A stretch of DNA of 64,000 nucleotides from Streptomyces sp. Tu 3180 (GTDB taxonomy: Bacteria > Actinomycetota > Actinomycetes > Streptomycetales > Streptomycetaceae), in NCBI RefSeq assembly GCF_009852415.1, contig NZ_WOXS01000002.1:7294001-7358000 (forward strand), written 5' to 3'. The notes below the pieces were generated by a model that worked only from the letters and a program-made list of their open reading frames with translations, had not been told where the DNA came from and searched no databases. The position numbers and the translations under genes were made by a program. Positions 40,500 to 49,333 of this stretch are shown piece after piece (within the stretch, counting starts at the first letter, position 1; every line of letters starts with the position of its first letter).

Positions 40500-42368
40500 T
40501 CACTCCCACGTCGCCTCACCCCGCCCGGTGGCCCGCGTGGGATCCAGGACCTCGGAATGCTCCACCGCGGATCCGGGGGCGGCCCGGCCGGGGGCGGCGG
40601 GACTGCGCGGGGACTGCCGCGGAGGCGGGGGAGAGGTGTCGCCGGGGGTTCCCGCACCGGCGGCGGGCACGCGCAGGGCCAGCAGGGCGACGTCGTCCCC
40701 ACCGGGGTCGATCCGTGCCAGCAGCTCGTCGCAGAAGTCGTCCACGGTCCGCCCCGCCGTGCGCCGGGCCAGGACCGCGGCGTGGTGCCGGAGCTTGGCC
40801 AGACCGAGGTCGATGGAGCGGCCCCGGCTCTCCACCAGGCCGTCGGTGTAGAGGAGCAGGGTGGAGTCCGGGGGGAGGTCCTCGTACGCGTCGGGCCAGC
40901 TCAGATCCAGGTGCAGGACGGCGCTCATGCCGATCAGCGGTCCGTGGCCGCCGGTCAGGAAGCGCGTGTCGCCCTCGCCGGTCACCAGCAGGGGCGGCGG
41001 GTGCCCGGCGGTGACCCAGTGCAACTGCCAGGGACCGCCCTCTTCGCCCTCCACCCGGGCGAAGACGAGGGTGGCCATCGGGGCGTCGCTGGTGTGGGTC
41101 ACGGCCTCGTCCAGACGGCGCATGATCAGACTGGGCGGCTCCTGGTGGTCCCAGGCCAGGGCGCGCAGCATGTTGCGGACCTCCGCCATGTGCGCGGCGG
41201 CCTGCCGGTCGTGGCCGACCACGTCCCCGATGACCAGGGCCGTGACGCCGTCGGAGAGCAGGAAGGCGTCGTACCAGTCGCCCCCGATCTCCATGGCGCT
41301 CTGCGCGGGGAGGTAGCGGGCGGCCATCCGCAGGTAGTCCACCTGGGGGAGAGGGGCGAGCAGCTGGCGCTGCATGGTCTCGGCGACGCTCCGCTGCTCG
41401 TGGTACAGCCGGATGTTGTCCATCGCCATCCCGAGGCGCCGGCCGATGTCGGACAGCAGCCTGACCTCGGCGTCCGAATGGGCGGGGGCGCTCCCGGTGC
41501 GGGCCACGGTCAGCATCCCGAAGGACCGCTGCCGGGCACGCAGCGGCACCACGACGGCCGACCGGCCGCCGAGCCGGTCGAACAGCACCCGGTGCGTGGC
41601 GGCCAGCGGGGCGTCCGGGTCCGCGGCGAGTTCCCCGGCGGTCGTCCGGACGGGCTCGTCGCCCCTCATGGCGCGTTCCACCGGCCGCAGGCTCTCCGCC
41701 GGCAACGGCGGGAACGGCCCTTCCGGGGACACCGGCCGCTCCCCGTCGCGGGCGCTGCGAAGGACGATCCGCTCCCCTTCCCCCGCCACCGCGGGACACA
41801 GGTCCAGTACGGCCCAGTCACCCATCCTCGGCACCAGCAGGCGCAGCAGCCGGCGGCCCATGCCGGAGGCGTCCACGGTGGACATGAGCAGCGCCGACAC
41901 GTCCGCCACCAGGTTCAGCCGAGCGGTCAGCGCCTCCAGGGCGGCGGTGTGCGCCGCGGCCCGCTCCTCGGCCTCGCGCTGCAGGCTGAAGTCGTGGAAG
42001 ACCACCACCATCCCGCTCGCGCCGCCCGTCACCCGCAGGGGAGTGGTCGACCAGATGATCGGCACGGTCGCGCCGTCGGCGCGCAGGAAGTACTCCTCGC
42101 TGCCCAGTCCCCCGGACCCGCCCCCGCGCAGGGGAGCCAGCATCGAGCACTGCTCGCGCGGCACGGGACCGCCGTCGCGCCGGCGGTGCAGCAGGTCGTG
42201 CGCGTCGTGGCCGAGCATCTCCTCCTCGGACCGGCCCAGCAGGCGCTCGGCCCAGGGGTTGACGAACGTGACGCGTCCCGAGGCGTCGACCGTGAAGACG
42301 CCCGCGCCCAGGTCGTGAAGGACCGCGTACAGGAAGGCCGCGTCCGCGACCCGGTCGGTCCCGTTCAC
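40500..42368 (-). CDS. PAS-GAF-SpoIIE (PP2C-type) serine phosphatase
   Basis: A 622-residue protein; GTG at 42368 (VNGTDRVADAAFLYAVLHDL) with GGTGGAG upstream. PAS domain (about 10-130): GVFTVDASGRVTFVNPWAER. GAF domain (about 160-320). SpoIIE phosphatase (about 350-590) with the metal-binding pattern EIGGDWYDAFLLSDG, GDVVGHDRQAA, TAGHPPPLLV, LLYTDGLVESRG and GGDDVALLALRV. The family dephosphorylates anti-sigma-antagonists and is abundant in Streptomyces. There is no kinase domain, linked anti-sigma factor or TM helix, so it is a cytoplasmic sensor phosphatase whose partner lies elsewhere. The C-terminal 50 residues are Pro-rich. Confidence 0.93.
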   Translation of the reverse strand: MNGTDRVADAAFLYAVLHDLGAGVFTVDASGRVTFVNPWAERLLGRSEEEMLGHDAHDLLHRRRDGGPVPREQCSMLAPLRGGGSGGLGSEEYFLRADGATVPIIWSTTPLRVTGGASGMVVVFHDFSLQREAEERAAAHTAALEALTARLNLVADVSALLMSTVDASGMGRRLLRLLVPRMGDWAVLDLCPAVAGEGERIVLRSARDGERPVSPEGPFPPLPAESLRPVERAMRGDEPVRTTAGELAADPDAPLAATHRVLFDRLGGRSAVVVPLRARQRSFGMLTVARTGSAPAHSDAEVRLLSDIGRRLGMAMDNIRLYHEQRSVAETMQRQLLAPLPQVDYLRMAARYLPAQSAMEIGGDWYDAFLLSDGVTALVIGDVVGHDRQAAAHMAEVRNMLRALAWDHQEPPSLIMRRLDEAVTHTSDAPMATLVFARVEGEEGGPWQLHWVTAGHPPPLLVTGEGDTRFLTGGHGPLIGMSAVLHLDLSWPDAYEDLPPDSTLLLYTDGLVESRGRSIDLGLAKLRHHAAVLARRTAGRTVDDFCDELLARIDPGGDDVALLALRVPAAGAGTPGDTSPPPPRQSPRSPAAPGRAAPGSAVEHSEVLDPTRATGRGEATWE

Positions 42369-42693
42369 GGCTCCACCGTCCCCTCGTCGTTTCGGACGTC
42401 CGTCCGGGACAGATGGCCTCAGCCGCCACCGCTCTGCGGGCCGTGTGCCCACAGGGGCGCGAACCATGCTCGGCGCCGGGCGCGGCGGGGGCGGGGGACG
42501 TCCGCGCGGCCCCCGCCGGACGGTCCGTCCCGCCCCGGTCCCGCTCGGGAGCGCGCTCGAAGAGGATCATGAAGGGGGAGGGGTCCGCCGGCGAGGACGC
42601 GGGTGAGCCCTTCACCGGCCGCGCCGGGCGGAGCCGGAACCCGCCGCACCGGCCGCGGCGCGCCGCCCGGCCCTGATCCGGCAGGCGGCGCGG
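42369..42693. other. Intergenic region upstream of the phosphatase
   Basis: 325 bases of G+C-rich sequence between the phosphatase start and the stop of the binding-protein-like gene. I see no gene or well-formed promoter hexamers in it. Confidence 0.4.
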
Positions 42694-43245
42694 TCACGCG
42701 GGCGGACGGGAGACGATCCAGCGGTGCCGCACCTGCCAGGTGCCGCCGTCGCCGGTCGCGCCGCGCAGGCCGTGCACGGCCCGCGGTCCGGCGAGCGCCG
42801 GGAGCCGGGAGTCCTGCAGGGAGGCGAAGGCATAGGTCCTGGCCGGGTCCCAGTCGGTGGAGTGACGCAGCCGGCGGGCGAGCTGGGCGAATCCGGGCAC
42901 GGCTGCGGCGATCACCCAGGCGTCGGGTTCCCCGGCGGTCAGCCGGGTCGCGGGGCGCAGCCAGGACGCCGCGGTCTCGGGCCAGTCCACGGTGGCGAGG
43001 ACCGTGCCGCCGCGGTTCTCCCAGGCCGCTGTGAACGCTTCGGCCGCGCGGCGGCAGGAGTCGTCACGGCTGTGACCGACGGCGACCGTCGTGATCCCCG
43101 GGCGATGCGGCGTCAGCAGGCCGAGCAGCGCGTCGAGTTCCCGCCCGGTGTGCGGAGCCGGCGATGGCAGGACGCCGTGGGCCGCGAGGTCCGCGGCCGT
43201 GATGAGGGGCGAGCGGGACTCCGGCCGCTCGTCGCGGCCGGTCAT
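42694..43245 (-). CDS. Periplasmic-binding-protein-like cytoplasmic protein in the repair cluster
   Basis: A 183-residue protein without signal peptide. The middle (ITTVAVGHSRDDSCRRAAEA, then AWENRGGTVLATVDWPE) and AWVIAAAVPGFAQLARRL resemble one lobe of a type 1 periplasmic-binding fold, and the length covers only part of such a fold. The start overlaps the stop of the Ada-like gene (ATGA), so it is translationally coupled to the DNA-repair genes. Function is unknown. The binding-protein similarity is from reading alone and may reflect only a Rossmann-like core. Confidence 0.7.
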   Translation of the reverse strand: MTGRDERPESRSPLITAADLAAHGVLPSPAPHTGRELDALLGLLTPHRPGITTVAVGHSRDDSCRRAAEAFTAAWENRGGTVLATVDWPETAASWLRPATRLTAGEPDAWVIAAAVPGFAQLARRLRHSTDWDPARTYAFASLQDSRLPALAGPRAVHGLRGATGDGGTWQVRHRWIVSRPPA

Positions 43246-43553
43246 GACGCGGAGCCGCTTTCACGGCCCGCCCCGGTGGCGCGGGTGGCGGCTTTCCAGC
43301 GGGCGTACGCCCGGGGCAGGCATCTGGCACAGGGCCGGTAGCCCGCGGCGACCGCGGTGGCCTCGTCCGGGAAGAAGACCCGGTGGGCCGCGTAGTGGCC
43401 GCGGGCGAGGGCCCGCAGCGCCGAGGGGCAGTCCAGACGCCCGTACAGCCGTGTGCGCCGGTGCCCGCCCAGCGTGCCCGGAACGGCGCTCCGGTACGGT
43501 CTGCCGTCCGCGCCCAGCAGCGTGTACGCGCGTCGTGCGGTGTCGCCCGTCAT
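43242..43553 (-). CDS. Ada metal-binding-domain protein (stand-alone)
   Basis: A 103-residue protein resembling the N-terminal domain of Ada: LYGRLDCPSALRALARG, then FFPDEATAVAAGYRPCARC. Ada uses four cysteines (Cx3C-x26-Cx2C) to hold zinc and accept methyl groups from phosphotriesters. Here only three are visible, because the residue four after DC is Leu. Methyl-acceptor chemistry is therefore doubtful, though a His (GHYAAH) might replace the missing ligand. Neither the AraC nor the methyltransferase domain of Ada is attached. It overlaps genes on both sides by four bases. Confidence 0.82.
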   Translation of the reverse strand: MTGDTARRAYTLLGADGRPYRSAVPGTLGGHRRTRLYGRLDCPSALRALARGHYAAHRVFFPDEATAVAAGYRPCARCLPRAYARWKAATRATGAGRESGSAS

Positions 43554-44272
43554 GCCGCGTCGTGGAAGACGAGGCCCAGGGTGTGGCGCCGCCCGGAGCG
43601 GACGGCGCTCACGCCGTGGCGCATCGGGCCGTTGGACCAGCCCCGTTTCGAGGCGACGGGCCGGTCGCGGGTGGTGAAGACCAGTCCGTGGCCCTGGGGC
43701 AGGGTGGTGGACGATCCGCGCGACTGGGCGCGGGGGCGCTGCTCGGTCATGATGAACTCGCCTCCGGTGAAGTCCGTGCCGGGGGCGTCGAGCCCGATGA
43801 CGACCTGCAGCGGGAAGAGCATCTCGCCGAACACGTCGCGGTGCAGGGCGTTCCAGTCGCCCTTGCCGTAGCGCAGCAGGATCTGGGCGGACTTGTCCTG
43901 CCCGGCCCGGTGGCACATCGCCAGCCACTCGTCGAGGTCGTCGGGCCACGGGGCGGGCCGCCCCAGCTTCCGGGCCCAGTCCCGCGCGACGGGCAGCAGC
44001 CGGGGATAGAAAGCCTCCCGCAGTTCGCGCACCACGTCCGGCAGCCGGTGGGTGAAGTAGCGGTACTGGCCGCTGCCGAAGCGGTACCGGGCCATGTCGA
44101 CCGTGGTGCGGAAGTGCTCGGGCTCGTCGTACAGCGCGGAGACCGCCCGGCATTCGCCGGGGGTGAGGAGCCGGTCGGTGAGCGCGCTGCCGTGCTCGTT
44201 CAGCTCGTCGGTGAGCGCTGTCCAGTCCCCGGCTGCGACACGGTCGTCGATGCCGGCCGTCGGATGGGTCAT
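43550..44272 (-). CDS. 2-oxoglutarate/Fe(II)-dependent oxygenase (repair-associated)
   Basis: A 240-residue enzyme with the iron facial triad His144-x-Asp146 in WNALHRDVFGEM and His219 in NGPMRHGVSAVRSG; Arg225 is the probable 2-oxoglutarate anchor. The N-terminus (LLTPGECRAVSALYDEPEHF) is like prolyl-hydroxylase-fold proteins. Position between an Ada-like gene and ogt suggests a role like AlkB in oxidative demethylation. The sequence is not clearly AlkB, however, and a protein or small-molecule substrate is possible. The start follows an AGGAG-like site after a 60-base gap from ogt. Confidence 0.88.
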   Translation of the reverse strand: MTHPTAGIDDRVAAGDWTALTDELNEHGSALTDRLLTPGECRAVSALYDEPEHFRTTVDMARYRFGSGQYRYFTHRLPDVVRELREAFYPRLLPVARDWARKLGRPAPWPDDLDEWLAMCHRAGQDKSAQILLRYGKGDWNALHRDVFGEMLFPLQVVIGLDAPGTDFTGGEFIMTEQRPRAQSRGSSTTLPQGHGLVFTTRDRPVASKRGWSNGPMRHGVSAVRSGRRHTLGLVFHDAA

Positions 44273-44332
44273 GTCGAGGGACTCCTCGGTCCTTGGAGGT
44301 TCGCCCGGCCCGCGGCGGGGGGGCGCCGCGGT

Positions 44333-44836
44333 TCACAGGAGCGTGGGCTGCAGCACGCCCTCGTGGGTGAGCAGCCACACCTTGCGCTCGACACCGGCGG
44401 CGTAGCCGCGCATGGTGCCGTCCGCGCCGATCACGCGGTGACAGGGCCGCACCAGCAGCAGCGGGTTGGCTCCGATCGCGGCGCCCACCGCCTGGATGCC
44501 CTGCCGCGGGACGCCGAGCTGTTCGGCGAGCTCGCCGTAGGTGGTCGACGTGCCGAAGGGGATGTCCTCCAGCGCGCGCCACACCCGCTGCTGGAAGTCC
44601 GTGCCGGTCGGGGTGAACCGGATGTCGAACCGGGTGAGTTCCCCGGCGAAGTAGGCCGCCACCTGACGGGAGACGTCCGCGAGGGCCTCGGGATCGTGCA
44701 GCCAGTCGGACCGTACGGCGGGTGTGTTCCGCCCGCCGGGCATGGACAGCGAGGTGAGGGTGACCTGTCCGTCGGTCCTCTCCCCCACCAGCAGCAGGTC
44801 GCCCAGGGGGCTGGCGATGGTCGACCAGAGCGTCAT
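44333..44836 (-). CDS. ogt: Methylated-DNA--[protein]-cysteine S-methyltransferase
   Basis: A 167-residue enzyme; ATG at 44836 preceded by GAGGAGGAGG. The acceptor Cys132 lies in the canonical LLLVRPCHRVIGADG. The helix-turn-helix-like recognition region is TTYGELAEQLGVPRQGIQAV, and the N-terminal domain is short. It removes O6-alkyl groups from guanine irreversibly. It heads the minus-strand repair cluster (ogt, 2OG oxygenase, Ada-like, binding-protein-like). Confidence 0.96.
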   Translation of the reverse strand: MTLWSTIASPLGDLLLVGERTDGQVTLTSLSMPGGRNTPAVRSDWLHDPEALADVSRQVAAYFAGELTRFDIRFTPTGTDFQQRVWRALEDIPFGTSTTYGELAEQLGVPRQGIQAVGAAIGANPLLLVRPCHRVIGADGTMRGYAAGVERKVWLLTHEGVLQPTLL

Positions 44837-45018
44837 GGTCGCCTCCTCCTCGTGATCTTTCGTCGCACCTTCCACCCTGCCGTCTCCCGGACGGTGTTGC
44901 TGGCGGGATTCGGACATCGCGGTGCGGTGTGCCGCCGGGGCCTTCACCTCCGCCCGGCCCGGGCGGGAGGGCGCGATCCCCCGGCGGGGAGCCGTGCGCG
45001 AGCCGGCGCGGCCGGGCG

Positions 45019-45321
45019 TCAGCGGCCGTCCCCGTGCCAGGGCGCGTCGGGCCTGGTGGGCCGGGCGCCGGCGGCGAGCCGCAGGGCGTGGACCGGCCGG
45101 GCGCCGTCGTGGACGGGGCCCAGGTAGTGGTGTCCGGTCATGTGGCACCAGGCGGGCAGGTCGAGCGGGGCCGCCGGGTCGGTGGTGACGACGTGGACGA
45201 CGGTGCCCGGCCGGGCACCGTCGATCTCCTCGCGGAGGCGGAGCAGGAGGGTGACGCAGAGCAGGCCGGTGCCGTCGACGGTGATGTCCGGCGCGGGGAC
45301 GTCCGGGACCACGGGGCTCAC
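45019..45321 (-). CDS. TusA-like sulfurtransferase family protein
   Basis: A 100-residue protein from a GTG that overlaps the MFS stop (GTGA at 45318-45321). The fold pattern ITVDGTGLLCVTLLLRLREE, GTVVHVVTTDPAAPLDLPAW and CHMTGHHYLG matches TusA/SirA, with the sulfur-carrying Cys in GLLC, although the usual following Pro (CP) is replaced by Val. TusA proteins relay persulfide sulfur. Coupling to a transporter and a nearby ArsR-rhodanese protein points to handling of a sulfur compound (inference). Confidence 0.82.
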   Translation of the reverse strand: MSPVVPDVPAPDITVDGTGLLCVTLLLRLREEIDGARPGTVVHVVTTDPAAPLDLPAWCHMTGHHYLGPVHDGARPVHALRLAAGARPTRPDAPWHGDGR

Positions 45322-46583
45322 CGGCGGTGGGCGGTCGCGGCGATGGCGGGCAGCAGGGCGAGGGAGAGGACGCCGCCGGTGAGGGCGAGGGCGGGGTAGC
45401 CGGTGGCGGCGACCATGATGCCGGAGGCCATGCCGCCGGTGGCGCCGGCGATGGCGATGGCGACGTCGACCAGCCCCTGGGTCCTGGCGCGGGTGGCGAG
45501 CGGGACGGTGTCGGTGATGATCGCGGTGCCCGACACGAGGCCGAAGTTCCAGCCGATGCCGAGCAGCACGAGGGCGAGGGCGAGGAGGGCGACGGAGTCG
45601 CCGGGGGCGGCCGCGGCGAGGACGCCGGAGGCCAGGAGGGTGATCCCGGAGGCGGCGGCGACCTTCATGCGGCCGTAGCGGTCGGCCAGCCGGCCCGTCA
45701 GGGGCAAGGGCAGGTACATGGCGCCGATGTGGAGGGCGATGACGAGGCCGGAGGCGGCGGTCCCGTGGCCGTGGTCGTGCATGTGCACCGGCGTCATGGT
45801 CATGATCGCGACCATGACGAGCTGGGTGAGGACCATGACGAGCGCGCCGAGGACGACGCCCGTGCGGCCCTCCCGGGTGCCGGGGGCGTGGGCCGGGGCG
45901 GGATCGGCGGTGGTGTCCGCCGCCGCCAGGGCGAGGGAACGGGCGGTGAGCAGCGGGTCGGGCCGCAGCCACAGGGCGAGGACGAGGGCGGCGAGCGCGT
46001 AGGCGGCGCCGGACAGGATGAAGGGCCCGGCGAGGGCCGGGATGCCGAGGGTCTCGGCGAGGGCGCCGGTGGGTGCGGCGAGGTTGGGGCCGGCGACACC
46101 GCCGAGGGTGGTGGCGACCAGGACGGTGGAGACGGCCCGGGCGCGGTGGCCGGGTCGGGCGAGGTCGGCCCCGGCGTAGCGGGCCTGGAGATTGGTGGCG
46201 GTGCCCGCTCCGTAGACGAACAGGGCGATGAACAGCAGGGCGGCGTTGTCGAGGGCGGCGGCGGTGATGACGCCGGCCGAGCCGACGGCGCCGGTGAGGT
46301 ACCCGGTGGCCAGTCCGGGGCGGCGGCCGCGGGCCTGGGAGATGCGGCCGACGGCGACGGCGGCGAGTGCGGATCCCGCGGTGAACAGGGCGCTGGGCAG
46401 TCCGGCGAGGCTGGTGGTGCCGAGCATCCCCTGGGCGAGGAGCGCGCCGACGGTGACGCCGGCGGCGAGTCCGGCGCCGCTGAGGACCTGGGAGGCGACC
46501 AGGACGCGCAGGACGCGGCGCTGGGCCTGTCCGGGATCGGACAGGGAGGGAGTCGTGCCGGCGGCGGGTGCGGTAGGGGTCAT
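45318..46583 (-). CDS. MFS transporter, linked to TusA-like protein
   Basis: A 421-residue, 12-TM major facilitator with motif A-like segments GRISQARGRRPGLATGY and GRLADRYGRMKVAAASG. A His-rich loop, TPVHMHDHGHGTAASG, lies between TM7 and TM8. The ATG at 46583 has only a weak GGAAAG site; a long in-frame 5' extension is Pro/Arg-rich and looks non-coding. Substrate is unknown. Because the next gene is TusA-like and the gene upstream is an ArsR-rhodanese regulator, a sulfur- or metalloid-containing substrate is a reasonable guess. The His cluster could alternatively bind metal. Confidence 0.9.
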   Translation of the reverse strand: MTPTAPAAGTTPSLSDPGQAQRRVLRVLVASQVLSGAGLAAGVTVGALLAQGMLGTTSLAGLPSALFTAGSALAAVAVGRISQARGRRPGLATGYLTGAVGSAGVITAAALDNAALLFIALFVYGAGTATNLQARYAGADLARPGHRARAVSTVLVATTLGGVAGPNLAAPTGALAETLGIPALAGPFILSGAAYALAALVLALWLRPDPLLTARSLALAAADTTADPAPAHAPGTREGRTGVVLGALVMVLTQLVMVAIMTMTPVHMHDHGHGTAASGLVIALHIGAMYLPLPLTGRLADRYGRMKVAAASGITLLASGVLAAAAPGDSVALLALALVLLGIGWNFGLVSGTAIITDTVPLATRARTQGLVDVAIAIAGATGGMASGIMVAATGYPALALTGGVLSLALLPAIAATAHRR

Positions 46584-46864
46584 GTGGCTTTCCGGAACGG
46601 TGGTGGACGGCGCGGGTCGGTGGGTGGGCGGGGTGTCGGGCGCACTGCCCGGGCCGGTGCGGGCCGGGCGGTGCGCGGCGGCCGCCGGGGTCAGGGCTGC
46701 TGCCGCCTCCCGGCGTCTCCCGCGGTGCTCCGGAAGCCCGGGCACAGCCGCGGCGGCGCCGCCCCGGCGCCCCGTGGCTCGACCGGCGCGGTGGCGTCGT
46801 GGTTCCGGTGGACCGGCCCCCCCGGTGAGGCCCGGGTACGACGGAGGGCCGCCGGGGGCGTCGC

Positions 46865-47542
46865 TCACGCCGTCTCCCCGGCGTGCACGGGCAGATCGGC
46901 CAGGCGCCACTCGAGCATGCCGTCGTTGAGCCGGATCGCCCGCCGTCCGTGGTCGGCCAGGAGCCGTACGGCGTCGTGGGCCAGCGCGCAGTACTCGCCG
47001 CGGCAGTAGACGACGACCTCGGCCCCCTCGGGCAGCTCGCCGACGCGGCCGGCCAGCTCCGCGACGGGAATGTTGATCGCGCCGGGGATGTGCCCGGCCC
47101 GGTACTCCTCCACCGGCCGCACGTCGAGCACCGTCACGTCGCCGGCGGCGACCCGGGCCAGCAGTTCCTCGTGGGTGACCGCGACGGCGTCGTCCTCGCC
47201 CAGGTAGGCGTTCCGGGCGGCGGGGACGGCTGCCTGGTGGCGGTCGGCGACCTTGCGCAGCAGGGCGAACAGCTGGGCCACGTCGTCGCCGGCGAGCCGG
47301 TAGTGGATCCGGACCCCCTCACGGCGGGTGGCCACGAAACCGGCCTGCCTGAGCGTCTGCAGATGAGCCGAGGCGGTGGTCAGGTTCAGCCCGGCGGCCT
47401 TCGCCAGCGCGTCGACGGTGCGCTCGCCCTGGGCGAGCAGATCGAGCAGTTCCAGACGCTTTCCGCTGGCCAGCGCCTTGCCGCTGGCCGCGAACGCGTC
47501 GTACAGCGCGGCCTTCGTGCCGCTCGTGGCGGGGTCTCGCAT
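46865..47542 (-). CDS. ArsR-type regulator fused to a rhodanese domain
   Basis: A 225-residue protein; ATG at 47542, GGAGG five bases upstream. The winged helix-turn-helix (about 15-85) contains VDALAKAAGLNLTTASAHLQ and TLRQAGFVATRREGVRIHYR. The rhodanese domain (about 115-218) has DVRPVEEYRAGHIPGAINIP and active-site loop VVYCRGEYCALAHDAV with the catalytic Cys. No ArsR-type CVC metal motif is evident, so sensing may go through the rhodanese cysteine, as in persulfide-responsive regulators (inference). It lies 281 bases upstream of the MFS-TusA pair on the same strand. Confidence 0.92.
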   Translation of the reverse strand: MRDPATSGTKAALYDAFAASGKALASGKRLELLDLLAQGERTVDALAKAAGLNLTTASAHLQTLRQAGFVATRREGVRIHYRLAGDDVAQLFALLRKVADRHQAAVPAARNAYLGEDDAVAVTHEELLARVAAGDVTVLDVRPVEEYRAGHIPGAINIPVAELAGRVGELPEGAEVVVYCRGEYCALAHDAVRLLADHGRRAIRLNDGMLEWRLADLPVHAGETA

Positions 47543-47556
47543 CACATCCTCCAAAA

Positions 47557-47566
47557 ATCCATGGAT
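47557..47566. promoter_or_regulatory. ATCCATGGAT palindrome before the ArsR-rhodanese gene
   Basis: A perfect 10-bp palindrome 15 bases upstream of the start codon in a short AT-rich patch (47551-47580), the expected place for an ArsR-family autoregulatory operator. Confidence 0.45.
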
Positions 47567-48113
47567 CACTGTAATCGATGTCGGGCGCCGGCGTTCCCCG
47601 CCTCGCGTCCCCTCGCGCACCCCGCACGCGCCGGCCATCCGGGAAGGGCGCCGCTCGCGGCGGACGGTGAGGTGGAGCGGGGCCCGGCCGCGCGGCTCCC
47701 GATCGGGGCGGGGCCGGCCGGGGACCCGGGCGCGCTCGTCGGCGTACGCACCGGACGGGGCGGCCACACCACCGTCGGTACGGCGGCGGCACCGGCCGGA
47801 GGACGCCCGCGGGCGGGAGGCCGTGGGAGGAGCGGCGAGCGGTCCGTTCCCCCGTCGCACACCGGCTCGGGGCGCCGCTCCCCGGGACGTGGTGAGGGGG
47901 CCGGTCCGTCCGCCCGCCGGCGCCCTCCCGGAGGCAGGTGTCTGCCGCCCGGGTCACGGCTCGTGGCGGCGGTACGGGGCACGGCCGCCCCACGGCACGG
48001 CGATCCGGTCCACCGATGCGTCCACGGCTGCCTCCTGGAGGGATCGGCGGCGAAGCCCGGCACACGTGCGTCATCGGTCCCCCGCCCGCACTCCCTGGCG
48101 CCGCCGTTCACGT

Positions 48114-48141
48114 CCCCGGCGCCGGTCCGCGGGCGCCGGGG
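48114..48141 (-). terminator. Hairpin after the PfkB-family gene
   Basis: CCCCGGCGCC, an eight-base loop, then GGCGCCGGGG, a 10-bp perfect stem immediately past the stop codon. Confidence 0.65.
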
Positions 48142-48148
48142 GCGTTTC

Positions 48149-49108
48149 TCACGCCGTCGGCCCGGCCCCCGTGCGGACGTGCTCGTCGGAGTCGGCGGGG
48201 ACGGCGCGGGCGCAGGCCGCGCGCAGACCGGGCAGGTCGATGAACTCGGTGTGGGTGCCGGCGCTTCCGCAGACGAAGGCACCGGAGACGGAACCGGCCA
48301 GCACGCAGTCCTCGAGCGGCCGCCCCTCCAGCAGGGCGTGCAGGAAGGCGGCGACGAACGCGTCGCCCGCGCCGTTGGTGTCGACGACCGGCCGTTCCGG
48401 CCGCACCGCGGGGAAGTGCCGCGGTTTCCCCGCGCCCCGCACCAGCACGTGACAGCCCGCCGCGCCGTCGGTGGCCACCACGAACCGGGCCCGGCCCTCG
48501 TCGACGATCCGGTGCAGCACCTCGTCGAGCCGGCCGCGCAGGGCCGCCGCGCTGAGGAACACGTAGTCGGAGGCGAGGGCGTAGGTGAGGTGGTGGGGGT
48601 CGGACCCGTCCCAGTCGTGCAGATCGGTGGAGCTGGTCACGCCCTGACGGTGGACGTCCTCGTACATGTCGCGGTTGTGACCGACGATCGACAGGTGGAC
48701 GTGCCGCGCCCGCCGGAGGTGCGGCAGGTAGAACGAGCGGGGCAGCCGCAGGTCCGCCGGGTGCCGGGAGTCGTAGAAGGAGAACCGGCGGCCCCGGGCG
48801 TCGACCAGGTTGATGCCGCGCGGGGTGCCGTGCGGGGACACCAGGTGGCTGAAGTCCAGTCCCCGCTCGGCGTACGCGGCGAGCACCGCGTGACCCTGCG
48901 GATCGTCCCCGAGGAAGTCGATGAACTTGGTGGCGAGCCCGAGCGCCTGACAGCCGAGCGCCACACCGTTCCCGGTGTGCGCGACGTAGTCGTGCACGGG
49001 TGGGACGTGCGTCGAGTCGCCCGGGGGGACCTCCAGCTTCTCGACGCGGACGATGGTGTCCACTCCGGCGCCGCCGACCACCAGGACGTCGTGGGGGGAC
49101 AGGCTCAT
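48149..49108 (-). CDS. PfkB/ribokinase-family carbohydrate kinase
   Basis: A 319-residue kinase. The ATG at 49108 is preferred over one at 49117, because GAGG sits nine bases before 49108 but directly abuts 49117. Ribokinase fold with N-terminal VLVVGGAGVDTIVRVEKLEV, a sugar-binding HTGNGVALGCQALG (GxGN), and the C-terminal signature VVDTNGAGDAFVAAFLHALL with catalytic Asp in the GAGD anion hole. The phosphorylated sugar or nucleoside cannot be told. It appears monocistronic with its own terminator. Confidence 0.93.
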   Translation of the reverse strand: MSLSPHDVLVVGGAGVDTIVRVEKLEVPPGDSTHVPPVHDYVAHTGNGVALGCQALGLATKFIDFLGDDPQGHAVLAAYAERGLDFSHLVSPHGTPRGINLVDARGRRFSFYDSRHPADLRLPRSFYLPHLRRARHVHLSIVGHNRDMYEDVHRQGVTSSTDLHDWDGSDPHHLTYALASDYVFLSAAALRGRLDEVLHRIVDEGRARFVVATDGAAGCHVLVRGAGKPRHFPAVRPERPVVDTNGAGDAFVAAFLHALLEGRPLEDCVLAGSVSGAFVCGSAGTHTEFIDLPGLRAACARAVPADSDEHVRTGAGPTA

Positions 49109-49333
49109 GTGCGGCATCCTCGGGTCGAGGGCGGTGGCGCGGACGGCGCGGGAAGCGAGTCAAGCACCTTGCTCCGGAAGGCTGCAAGCATGCGCTGGAA
49201 GTTTCAGCCGCCCACCACCGGCACGGCGCTGCCCGGGGTTCCGCGGACGATCTCGAGCTCGATGTCATGCCGGGGTGATGCCGAGTGCCGGGAACCGGCG
49301 CGGCTCGGTGGGCGGACGGGAAAGGGTTGGGCG

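Larger units (their letters stand above)
47543..48148. other. 606-base gap without a recognisable gene
   Basis: It holds the ArsR-rhodanese upstream region with palindrome at 47557 and the pfkB-type terminator at 48114. The G+C-rich remainder gives only low-complexity Arg/Pro/Gly frames on both strands. It may be a decayed gene; nothing is supportable. Confidence 0.4.

Noticed and set aside
46883..49333. Plus-strand frame extending the hypothetical protein at 49334 upstream to 46883
   Set aside because: The upstream part is antisense to the ArsR-rhodanese and PfkB genes. Only the portion after the ATG at 49334 looks like protein.
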